A stretch of 12,604 nt of DNA from Chitinophagaceae bacterium (GTDB lineage: Bacteria; Bacteroidota; Bacteroidia; Chitinophagales; Chitinophagaceae), in assembly GCA_025362915.1 (NCBI GenBank), contig JANYEU010000331.1, positions 1-12,604 on the forward strand, in the 5' to 3' direction. The notes under the pieces were generated by a model that saw only the letters and a list, made by a program, of their open reading frames with translations, did not search any database and was not told the origin of the DNA. Shown here piece by piece: positions 6,954 through 12,604 of the stretch; within the stretch, counting starts at the first letter, position 1, and every line of letters begins with the position of its first letter. The translations under genes were made by a program, and so were the position numbers.

Positions 6954-6961
6954 CAAAGGTA
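6954..6961 (-). promoter_or_regulatory. candidate -7 promoter box for the DUF4834-like gene
   Basis: The minus strand reads TACCTTTG, an exact TAnnTTTG match, but it sits only 7 nt from the ATG at 6946, so the transcript would be nearly leaderless. No -33 TTG is found at the normal spacing. Confidence 0.35.
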
Positions 6962-7011
6962 ATGTTGAACATTATTAAATTATTAGCGTTTGCAATGCCT
7001 TAACTATTTGT

Positions 7012-8271
7012 TTAGATTATTGATCCGGCAATGAGGCATGCCAATACAATGAATGGTGCTGGCAATTTAGAAAACTGTAGTGTGAGAAAAGTGAGGATGA
7101 TAACGGCTACATTGGCAAAAACCATTGCTATGTTTTGATTGGGATTGATGCGTACAATGTCTTTTATCAAGAATAGTGTTGCCCCTGCCATCAAGCCAAC
7201 CACTGCTGCATTGATGCCCTCCAAAGAACGATAGATGACGGCATACTTTTTTAGGTTGTGCCATACGGGAAAGAAGAAAAGAACCAATAGCAGGCTCGGC
7301 ATAAATATACCAATGGCACCCAATACGCAACCCATCAGCTGTGTGGCAAAAGTATTGTCGGCACGCAAAACCATCCCACCAGTAAAAGCACCAATCGAAA
7401 ATACGGGCCCCGGTATTGCCCTTACCATTCCAGAACCCGTCAAAAAATCTGTTTTATCCATTTGCAATACGTCCCGCTTACTTTCCAACACACTTGGTGT
7501 GGTAGGGCGCACCACATATTGCTCGTACATCATGGGCATCAACACATCACCACCGCCAAAAACAAGGCTACCAAAACGATAGGTACTTTCGAACACGTTG
7601 AACGATTTGTGATTCTTCCAATTGTTTCTGGTAGCAGTTTCGGACAAATAACCCGCTATACCAAAAAGGGCAAGAAATATCAGCATATTACCCCACTTTA
7701 TTTGCTTTGGGCGAATCCCCTTTTGTGGGATACGCTTACTACTAAAGTTTGTGATAATACCTGCCAAAACTATCATGGAAGGAAATACCCAAGGTGTCCT
7801 GAAAAGGAAGAAAGTGATTAATACGGTTGCTGCCAGTATTATTCGGGTGATGGTATTGGTAATGGCAATCTTAAAAATCCTGAATGCTGAAAAGGCGATA
7901 AAACCAATGGCCATAGGTTGCACAAAATGAAATACCCTGGTGCTAACAGACCTGTCATCATAATAATCCAACAGAAAAGACAGACATCCCATGATCAGGC
8001 AAGCGGGTGTGATCCATATCAATAAGGTAAGTATTGCTAAAGGGATACCCCCCCTTTTGTAGCCAATCAGCGTTAGTGTTTGCGTGGAGGATGCTCCTGG
8101 AAGCATGTTGCAAAAGCTTACAAAGTCTATCAGCTCTTCTTCAGTAATGTCTTTTCTTCCATTCACAAAGGTTTTCATCATCATACCATAATGCCCCTGT
8201 GGCCCACCAAAAGCGGTGAGACTATGCAGTAGAACCGCTTTTAAGAATGGTATGTGACGGAGTAATTTCAT
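7012..8271 (-). CDS. chrA: chromate transporter family (CHR), two-domain
   Basis: A 419-residue inner-membrane protein of the CHR family, long form with two homologous halves. The N-half carries LTAFGGPQGHYGMM (19-31) and LPGASSTQ (57-64), matching the family's FGGP and PGPxSTQ motifs with Ala in place of the second Pro. The C-half carries FGGGDVLMPMMYEQYV (238-253) and GMVRAIPGPVFSIG (281-294). About ten or more hydrophobic helices are visible. Characterised members expel chromate driven by ion gradients or sulfate exchange, but many relatives are untested, so chromate as the substrate here is inferred. The ATG at 8271 starts directly before the first conserved helix. No regulator such as ChrB is adjacent. 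A strong terminator separates it from the dioxygenase upstream, so it has its own promoter, which I could not identify. Confidence 0.9.
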   Translation of the reverse strand: MKLLRHIPFLKAVLLHSLTAFGGPQGHYGMMMKTFVNGRKDITEEELIDFVSFCNMLPGASSTQTLTLIGYKRGGIPLAILTLLIWITPACLIMGCLSFLLDYYDDRSVSTRVFHFVQPMAIGFIAFSAFRIFKIAITNTITRIILAATVLITFFLFRTPWVFPSMIVLAGIITNFSSKRIPQKGIRPKQIKWGNMLIFLALFGIAGYLSETATRNNWKNHKSFNVFESTYRFGSLVFGGGDVLMPMMYEQYVVRPTTPSVLESKRDVLQMDKTDFLTGSGMVRAIPGPVFSIGAFTGGMVLRADNTFATQLMGCVLGAIGIFMPSLLLVLFFFPVWHNLKKYAVIYRSLEGINAAVVGLMAGATLFLIKDIVRINPNQNIAMVFANVAVIILTFLTLQFSKLPAPFIVLACLIAGSII

Positions 8272-8337
8272 TGGGGGAAATGATGTACAGATTGCATATT
8301 TAATGAATTATACTGATAACAAGGCTTGAAAAAATGA

Positions 8338-8388
8338 AAAAGCCAAGGCGAAAGTAAATGTTTACCATTATCTATCGCCTTGGCTTTT
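8338..8388 (-). terminator. strong intrinsic terminator after the dioxygenase
   Basis: A perfect 14-bp inverted repeat (AAAAGCCAAGGCGA, 8338-8351; TCGCCTTGGCTTTT, 8375-8388) lies just past the dioxygenase stop at 8410. On the minus strand it ends in a T run. The 23-nt loop itself holds a palindrome, GTAAATGTTTAC. Its symmetric A/T flanks make it potentially bidirectional. Confidence 0.85.
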
Positions 8389-8409
8389 AACCATTGATAT
8401 TATTATCTC

Positions 8410-9354
8410 TTATTTTTTCAATCCAATCTCTCTCAATCTTTCATCAAGATATTCTCCAGCAGTAACATCCGGATAAGCCTTAGGATGTGCTTCGTCTATA
8501 CAATCTTCCAGACAAGTCAGGCTCATTTCACTTTTAGGATGCAAGAAGAAGGGCATTGAAAAACGGGGATTCCCCCAAAGTGCTTCAGGCGGATTAACCA
8601 CCCTATGCGTGCTGCTTCTCAACTTATTATTGGTAAGACGTTGAAGCATATCGCCTACGTTTACCACAATCTGTTCTGGCAAGGCAGTAACACCTACCCA
8701 CTCTCCTTTTTTACTCAATATTTCCAAACCATCCGCAGAAGCACCAACCAACAGGGTAATTAAATTGATATCCTCATGCTGCTCGGCACGCATGGCATTT
8801 TTTGGCGCCTGCTTTATTGGTGGATAATGGATGCAACGAAGAATGGAATTACCCTTATCGATATAAGTATCAAAATAAAATTCGTCCAAACCTAAATACA
8901 AGGCAATTGCCTGCAAAAGTGCCTTGCCAGTTTTTTCATAACAACGATAGGCTTCTTCAAGTGTAGGATTGAATTTAGGAATTTCTTTTACCTGAACATT
9001 GTCAGGATAAATTTCCTTCATCGGATCACCTGCTTCCACCAATTGACCAAACTGAAAAAACTCTTTTAAATCTGGCGCATCGCTACCCTTCGCATGTTCC
9101 TTCCCAAAACTGGTAAAGCCACGCTGACCAGCCAATTCTGGAATTTCGTATTTCTTTTTTTCTTCTGTTGGAAGAGAAAAGAATTCTTGCACGTACTGAT
9201 AAATCTCCGCAATCAGCGCATCGGGCAATCCATGATTTTTTACTGAAACAAAGCCCACAGTTTCGTAGGCCGAACCTAATTTTTGTACAAAACTCTTTTT
9301 AAGTGTTTCATCGCCACTTAAAAACTCTGATAAATCAACAACGGGAATAGACAT
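8410..9354 (-). CDS. isopenicillin N synthase-like 2-oxoglutarate/Fe(II) dioxygenase
   Basis: A 314-residue soluble non-haem iron oxygenase. It opens with the DIOX_N signature IPVVDLSEF (3-11) and GFVSVKNHGLP (34-44). The jelly-roll core has the iron triad His193-x-Asp195 (in EQHEDINLITLL) and His250 (in SSTHRVVNP). The 2-oxoglutarate carboxylate site is Arg264-x-Ser266 in NPRFSMPFF. All catalytic residues are present and the length is normal for the family. Members act on very different small molecules (antibiotics, hormones, amino-acid derivatives), so the substrate is unknown, and the name does not imply penicillin synthesis. It appears to be transcribed alone: a strong terminator follows, and a cluster of TGTAAA-type palindromes lies upstream at 9374-9425. 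The start is the ATG at 9354, three codons before the conserved VVDLS. Confidence 0.92.
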   Translation of the reverse strand: MSIPVVDLSEFLSGDETLKKSFVQKLGSAYETVGFVSVKNHGLPDALIAEIYQYVQEFFSLPTEEKKKYEIPELAGQRGFTSFGKEHAKGSDAPDLKEFFQFGQLVEAGDPMKEIYPDNVQVKEIPKFNPTLEEAYRCYEKTGKALLQAIALYLGLDEFYFDTYIDKGNSILRCIHYPPIKQAPKNAMRAEQHEDINLITLLVGASADGLEILSKKGEWVGVTALPEQIVVNVGDMLQRLTNNKLRSSTHRVVNPPEALWGNPRFSMPFFLHPKSEMSLTCLEDCIDEAHPKAYPDVTAGEYLDERLREIGLKK

Positions 9355-9373
9355 TATAGCAATGTTTTAAATG

Positions 9374-9425
9374 TTACAAAATGTAAATAAAGGCGAAAGG
9401 TATATGTTTTACTGTAAAATTTACA
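9374..9425. promoter_or_regulatory. cluster of TGTAA palindromes upstream of the dioxygenase
   Basis: Three inverted repeats with the same word occur in 52 bp: TTACA-AAA-TGTAA (9374-9386), TTTACTGTAAA (9408-9418) and TGTAAAATTTACA (9413-9425). The first overlaps TACATTTTG (minus strand), a near -7 box with one extra base. They could be an operator, or simply AT-rich chance. The factor is unknown. Confidence 0.35.
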
Positions 9426-9459
9426 ATCTGATGGTATTATTTAGCAATAAAACTTTAAA

Positions 9460-10611
9460 TTAATTAGTATCCTTCCTTCTTATTTTAATTTGAATTGCAT
9501 TTTCCAAGGGTTTATCAGAAACCAAAACAAGGTATCCACCGCCTCCCGCACCACTTAGTTTCCAACCGGCAACCTTGTCTTTATATGCATCTATCTGAGA
9601 TAAGATATCTTCGTTTACCATGTGGGGGAACATGTTTATCTGCGCATCAAAAGATGCCGTAAAGGCCTGCCCAAAGGCAAGCACATCTTTTGCAAGAATT
9701 GCCTTCCAGCAATCTTCTGTTGCATCTGCCAAGGCTTTAGCCCCGGCTTCTGTTATATTTGTATCATCCAAAACAGAATAGCCGGAGTGTCTTGGCCCAA
9801 GGGTAACCAGAAAAAGATGATGCTCTATCCAGCTTATGGTATCTTCATCGTCCACAGATTCTATTTTGTATGGCCAATAATCTCCCGCATAATTTAGCTT
9901 ATTCAAACATGGGAGAACTATTCCCAACGCATCCTGGCTGCCGGCAATTATTTTGGTGCCTGGAGGGTTTTCAAAAGTAAACAACACTTTAGCCAGCTTC
10001 TCCCTATCACCCGTTGGTATCTCTGTTTTCCATAACTCAATGGCTTTGTTGCGCGTACTAGACGACATCCCACTTCTATTATTAAACTCCATGGTAGGCT
10101 CAATAGATATTGTAATCACCGCTCCTGAATAAAATTTAGAAACAAAGGGTTGATCTAGCCAACCGCCTGCCAAATCAATCCGAAATGGAATAAGGCATTC
10201 TGTCCGTAAACTTGTTGTAGAACGTACAGGCAAATTGCCATGTGGCACACGGTGAAATACTTTATATTCAATCCCTTTTTCTGCACAAATCCTTGCCTTC
10301 TCAGGTGTGGATCCATCTTCATTTACCAAAAAAACATCTGGCTTTATTTCATCCATCTCTTCTAAAAAGTCTATTATTCCAAAGCCTTTATTAACCCGAC
10401 ATTCTGTAACTGCCAATAGGTTTTCCAACATGTACTTGCGCTCATATTGATGGTTTACAGGGTAACGTCCTTTCAACTGAAAAACATTTTCATCATTACC
10501 TATGCACGCATAAACATCACCAAATTTCTTTGCCTCGTTCATAAAAGCTACGTGACCACTGTGCATTAAATCGAAGCAGCCAGTTACCATCACTTTTTTT
10601 TGACTAGTCAT
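9460..10611 (-). CDS. nucleotidyltransferase / GHMP-kinase fusion protein
   Basis: A 383-residue protein joining two enzyme domains. Residues 1 to about 137 are a cytidylyltransferase-like nucleotidyltransferase: VTGCFDLMHSGHVAFMNEAKKFGD (9-32, nucleotide-binding HSGH at 17-20), a YERKYMLENL stretch (56-65), and the C-terminal RSTTSLR (130-136) corresponding to the family's ISTT/R motif. Residues about 140-383 are a GHMP kinase: PFRIDLAGGWLDQP (142-155), the ATP-loop SGMSSSTRN (180-188), and KLSGAGGGGY (351-360). The first kinase motif resembles fucokinase and heptose-7-phosphate kinase. Phosphorylating a sugar and then activating it with a nucleotide is the natural reading, but sugar and nucleotide are unknown. 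The kinase half is shorter (about 240 residues) than typical GHMP kinases (about 300-340), with all three motifs kept. It is divergent from murA, sharing a 483-bp gap that holds palindrome array 2. Confidence 0.85.
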   Translation of the reverse strand: MTSQKKVMVTGCFDLMHSGHVAFMNEAKKFGDVYACIGNDENVFQLKGRYPVNHQYERKYMLENLLAVTECRVNKGFGIIDFLEEMDEIKPDVFLVNEDGSTPEKARICAEKGIEYKVFHRVPHGNLPVRSTTSLRTECLIPFRIDLAGGWLDQPFVSKFYSGAVITISIEPTMEFNNRSGMSSSTRNKAIELWKTEIPTGDREKLAKVLFTFENPPGTKIIAGSQDALGIVLPCLNKLNYAGDYWPYKIESVDDEDTISWIEHHLFLVTLGPRHSGYSVLDDTNITEAGAKALADATEDCWKAILAKDVLAFGQAFTASFDAQINMFPHMVNEDILSQIDAYKDKVAGWKLSGAGGGGYLVLVSDKPLENAIQIKIRRKDTN

Positions 10612-10631
10612 TTTATTTATTTATTGAGTGA

Positions 10632-10662
10632 CGAAAATAGCCAAGAGTGGTATTATAAGCAA
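10632..10662 (-). promoter_or_regulatory. possible promoter of the nucleotidyltransferase/kinase gene
   Basis: On the minus strand a TTG (10660-10662) is followed after 20 bp by TATTTTCG (10632-10639), one mismatch from TAnnTTTG, placing a start about 14 nt before the ATG at 10611. This is a weak call. Confidence 0.3.
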
Positions 10663-10736
10663 CACTTTTTTAAATTCTTTCAAACGCTTATATGGGGTCA
10701 TTGGTATTATCTTAAAATATATGCCTTGCCATCCAT

Positions 10737-10935
10737 TTGTTCAGCTATACGGAACATCCGTTCACCCATACGGAATTCTCGTATGCTTGAACGGAACCTT
10801 CGTATGCGCATACGGATGGTCTCGAAAGCACATATGGAAATTTCACAAGCCCATACGGAAGCTCCGTATGCCTATACGGAACCTCCGTATGCTTGAACGG
10901 AAAGCTCGTATGCACATACGGGCTCTCCGTTCAAG
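10737..10935. repeat. 21-bp palindrome array 2 (nine units plus a partial)
   Basis: Units start at 10737, 10758, 10779, 10800, 10822, 10843, 10864, 10885 and 10906, with a truncated last one at 10927-10935. All full units are 21 bp except the fourth (22 bp). The plan is the same as at 6411-6607: 7-bp half, 2-bp centre, 7-bp half, 5-bp linker. Half-sites are CCGTATG or TCGTATG with CATACGG, and CCGTTCA with TGAACGG. Units at 10800, 10864 and 10906 pair like with like (e.g. CGTATGCGCATACG). Units at 10737, 10758, 10779 and 10885 are hybrids of the two types. Units at 10822 and 10843 are decayed on the left. The array sits in the 483-bp gap between the two divergent genes at 10611 and 11095. Outside it I see only the two candidate promoters. 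Confidence 0.9.
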
Positions 10936-11020
10936 TAAACAAATTAGGAGAAATAAGGAATAGCCTTCCTTTTAAAAGTGACTATTCCAACGTCTGCAAA
11001 ACAAATTTCCCTACAAAGTT

Positions 11021-11053
11021 TTTGTAAACCAAACCACCAACTCCCTACTTTTA
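11021..11053 (+). promoter_or_regulatory. candidate murA promoter
   Basis: TTTG (11021-11024) is followed after 21 bp by TACTTTTA (11046-11053), one mismatch from TAnnTTTG. This spacing fits the Bacteroidota -33/-7 arrangement and gives a leader of roughly 35 nt before the ATG at 11095. Confidence 0.45.
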
Positions 11054-11094
11054 CGCATTCTCGTTCACAATAACAACGGATATAAACATACTCT

Positions 11095-12399
11095 ATGGCA
11101 TCATTCATCGTACAGGGCGGTAATAAATTAAAGGGAACCATCATTCCGCAAGGGGCAAAAAACGAAGCATTACAAATACTCAGTGCTGTGCTGTTAACCG
11201 CATCTACGGTAACCGTAAATAATATTCCCGATATTTTGGATGTAAATCTACTGATAGAATTATTGGAAGATATGGGCGTAAAAGTGAACAGGGTGGATAG
11301 GCATACCTGCATTTTTACTGCTGACAATGTTGATACCGATTATTTTGCTTCGGAAGCATTCCGTACAAAAGGAGGTAAACTACGTGGCTCTGTTTTATTG
11401 GCGGGACCAATGTTGGCAAGGTTTAAGAAGGCATATATTCCCAAACCCGGTGGCGATAAGATAGGACGACGCAGGCTTGATACACACATTATTGGCTTTG
11501 AAAAACTAGGGGCAAAGTTTGAATATGATGATAACCTACATTTCTTTAAACTCACTTCGCCACAGCTAAAGGGCGCATTTATGTTGCTGGATGAGCCATC
11601 TGTAACAGGTACGGCAAACATTGTGATGGCAGCAGTTTTGGCAGAAGGAACAACCACCATCTATAATGCCGCTTGCGAACCTTACTTGCAACAACTTTGC
11701 AATATGCTTTGCCGGATGGGGGCTAAAATATCTGGTATAGGAAGTAATTTGTTGGTGATAGAAGGTGTGAGCGAACTGCATGGAACGGAACACAAAATGC
11801 TGCCAGACATGATAGAAGTAGGCAGTTTTATTGGCCTTGCGGCGATGACCCAAAGCGAAATAACCATTAAGGGTGCGGGCGTGCATCACCTAGGGATGAT
11901 ACCAGAAAAGTTTGCACAAATGGGTATCAAGTTCGATATAAACGGAGACGACATTCATGTACCTGCACAAGAAAGCTATGAAGTAACCACTTATATGGAT
12001 GGAGGCATATTAACCATTTACGATCATCCTTGGCCTGGCTTTACGCCAGATTTAATCAGTATCATGTTGGTAATTGCAACACAGGCAAAGGGAAGCGTAC
12101 TCCTTCACCAAAAGATGTTTGAAAGCCGTTTGTTCTTTGTAGATAAGCTGATAGATATGGGTGCCCAGATAATTTTGTGCGATCCTCACCGTGCAACCGT
12201 AATAGGTCTTGGTAGAAAATATGCATTGAGGGGTATTACCATGAGTAGTCCGGATATACGTGCAGGGCAGGCGTTGCTTATTGCCGCATTGAGTGCAGAT
12301 GGCAAGAGCACTATCCAGAATATAGAACAAATAGATAGGGGTTATCAGAATATTGATACAAGACTAAGGGCTTTGGGGGCAGATATTACAAGGGCGTAG
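11095..12399 (+). CDS. murA: UDP-N-acetylglucosamine 1-carboxyvinyltransferase
   Basis: Transfers enolpyruvate from PEP to UDP-GlcNAc, the first committed step of peptidoglycan synthesis in the cytoplasm. The protein is 434 residues, slightly longer than E. coli MurA (about 419). It has the two-lobed EPSP-synthase fold: the N-lobe starts FIVQGGNKLKGTI with catalytic Lys22-Asn23 (GAKNEAL), the catalytic loop follows LRGSVLLAGPMLARF and reads PGGDKIGRRRLDTH (118-131), and the C-lobe has PWPGFTPDLISIM with the catalytic Asp and DIRAGQALLIAAL with the Arg that closes the site. The residue normally Cys115 (PGGC) is Asp121 here, a natural substitution known to prevent fosfomycin alkylation. The ATG at 11095 is in the expected place for the family. 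An epimerase gene follows after 68 bp on the same strand. Confidence 0.96.
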   Translation: MASFIVQGGNKLKGTIIPQGAKNEALQILSAVLLTASTVTVNNIPDILDVNLLIELLEDMGVKVNRVDRHTCIFTADNVDTDYFASEAFRTKGGKLRGSVLLAGPMLARFKKAYIPKPGGDKIGRRRLDTHIIGFEKLGAKFEYDDNLHFFKLTSPQLKGAFMLLDEPSVTGTANIVMAAVLAEGTTTIYNAACEPYLQQLCNMLCRMGAKISGIGSNLLVIEGVSELHGTEHKMLPDMIEVGSFIGLAAMTQSEITIKGAGVHHLGMIPEKFAQMGIKFDINGDDIHVPAQESYEVTTYMDGGILTIYDHPWPGFTPDLISIMLVIATQAKGSVLLHQKMFESRLFFVDKLIDMGAQIILCDPHRATVIGLGRKYALRGITMSSPDIRAGQALLIAALSADGKSTIQNIEQIDRGYQNIDTRLRALGADITRA

Positions 12400-12432
12400 G
12401 ACGAAGTGGGAAATGGGAGTGGCACGTTCGTG

Positions 12433-12467
12433 AATCATTTTATCATTCAAATCATTCCATCATAATT
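12433..12467 (+). repeat. AT-rich ATCATT leader repeat before the epimerase gene
   Basis: This stretch carries TCATTCAAATCATTC and ATCATAATT and runs directly into the ATG at 12468. It is nearly the same as the leader of tmk (3501-3538, minus strand), differing by a few substitutions and short indels. Confidence 0.65.
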
Positions 12468-12604
12468 ATGATTTTAGTAACGGGAAGCAGTGGATTGGTA
12501 GGCAGTCATTTGATTTCTTTTTTGTTGAAAGAAGGAAAGTGTGTCAGGGCTATGTACCATACCAATCATCCCGATATTAATCATCAAAATCTTGAATGGG
12601 TTAA
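12468..12604 (+). CDS. NAD(P)-dependent epimerase/dehydratase-type protein, 5' part only
   Basis: Only 45 codons and two bases lie inside the window. The N-terminus MILVTGSSGLVGSHLISFLLKEG is a beta-strand, the dinucleotide-binding loop GSSGLVG (6-12, GxxGxxG) and the first helix of an extended short-chain dehydrogenase/reductase. Family members modify nucleotide sugars or related carbonyl compounds. The substrate cannot be told from this fragment. Next come VRAMYHTNHP, where the residue after the second strand usually sets NAD or NADP preference, and then the edge. It follows murA by 68 bp on the same strand with no clear terminator, so read-through from murA is possible. The start is supported by the ATG being the first codon before the strand and by the repeated leader in front of it. 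Confidence 0.85.
   Translation, partial: MILVTGSSGLVGSHLISFLLKEGKCVRAMYHTNHPDINHQNLEWV

Noticed and set aside
7012..9354. Chromate transporter and dioxygenase as one detoxification operon
   Set aside because: A strong terminator lies between them (8338-8388), and no functional link is visible.
10600..10963. Plus-strand frames of 98 and 111 codons across array 2
   Set aside because: They overlap each other and the divergent promoter region, consist mainly of repeat translation, and the 22-bp unit breaks the repeat frame.
10957..10988. Hairpin GGAATAG / CTATTCC downstream of array 2
   Set aside because: Seven pairs around an 18-nt AT-rich loop without a T tract; likely chance in AT-rich intergenic DNA.
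12401..12431. Terminator between murA and the epimerase
   Set aside because: ACGAAGTG and CACGTTCGT can pair with one bulge, but no T tract follows, so it is not a credible intrinsic terminator.

Overview
The window looks like chromosomal housekeeping DNA from a Bacteroidota bacterium, probably of the Chitinophagia/Chitinophagaceae type. The evidence is: low-to-moderate GC; genes without Shine-Dalgarno sequences; -7 boxes of the Bacteroidota form TAnnTTTG in front of several genes; two small families I associate with this phylum (DUF4783-like and DUF4834-like); and a MurA with Asp instead of Cys in its catalytic loop. The genus is inference; no rRNA or other decisive marker is present.

Layout. 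1-1505 (-) is gpmI (glycolysis), cut by the left edge. 1607-1987 (+) is a small exported DUF4783-like protein, which converges on a PAP2 phosphatase (2055-2675, -) across a shared hairpin terminator. Minus-strand genes then run from 10611 down to 2886: a nucleotidyltransferase/GHMP-kinase fusion, a 2OG-Fe(II) dioxygenase, a two-domain chromate-family transporter, a small DUF4834-like membrane protein, tyrS, a large polytopic membrane protein, and tmk, which lies 50 bp behind the membrane protein and may be co-transcribed with it. The right end turns to the plus strand with murA (11095-12399) and the start of an NAD-dependent epimerase (12468 to the edge).

The genes do not form one pathway. 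They serve glycolysis, dTTP synthesis, tRNA charging and envelope building (murA, PAP2, sugar-nucleotide-type enzymes), with a transporter and an oxygenase beside them.

The most unusual content is non-coding. Two intergenic arrays (6411-6607 and 10737-10935) are built to the same plan: about nine units with a strict 21-bp period. Each unit is a 16-bp palindrome (7-bp half, 2-bp centre, 7-bp half) plus a 5-bp linker. Half-sites are drawn from a small vocabulary (CCGTTCA in both arrays, CCGTAAG in the first, CCGTATG in the second). The linkers with their flanking CGG/CCG make a second, interleaved series of palindromes. I do not recognise this repeat family. Two further repeat families are present: a CACAAAG-rich element of about 100 bp with inverted ends (2775-2875 and 4828-4932), and an AT-rich ATCATT-type leader directly in front of the tmk and epimerase start codons.
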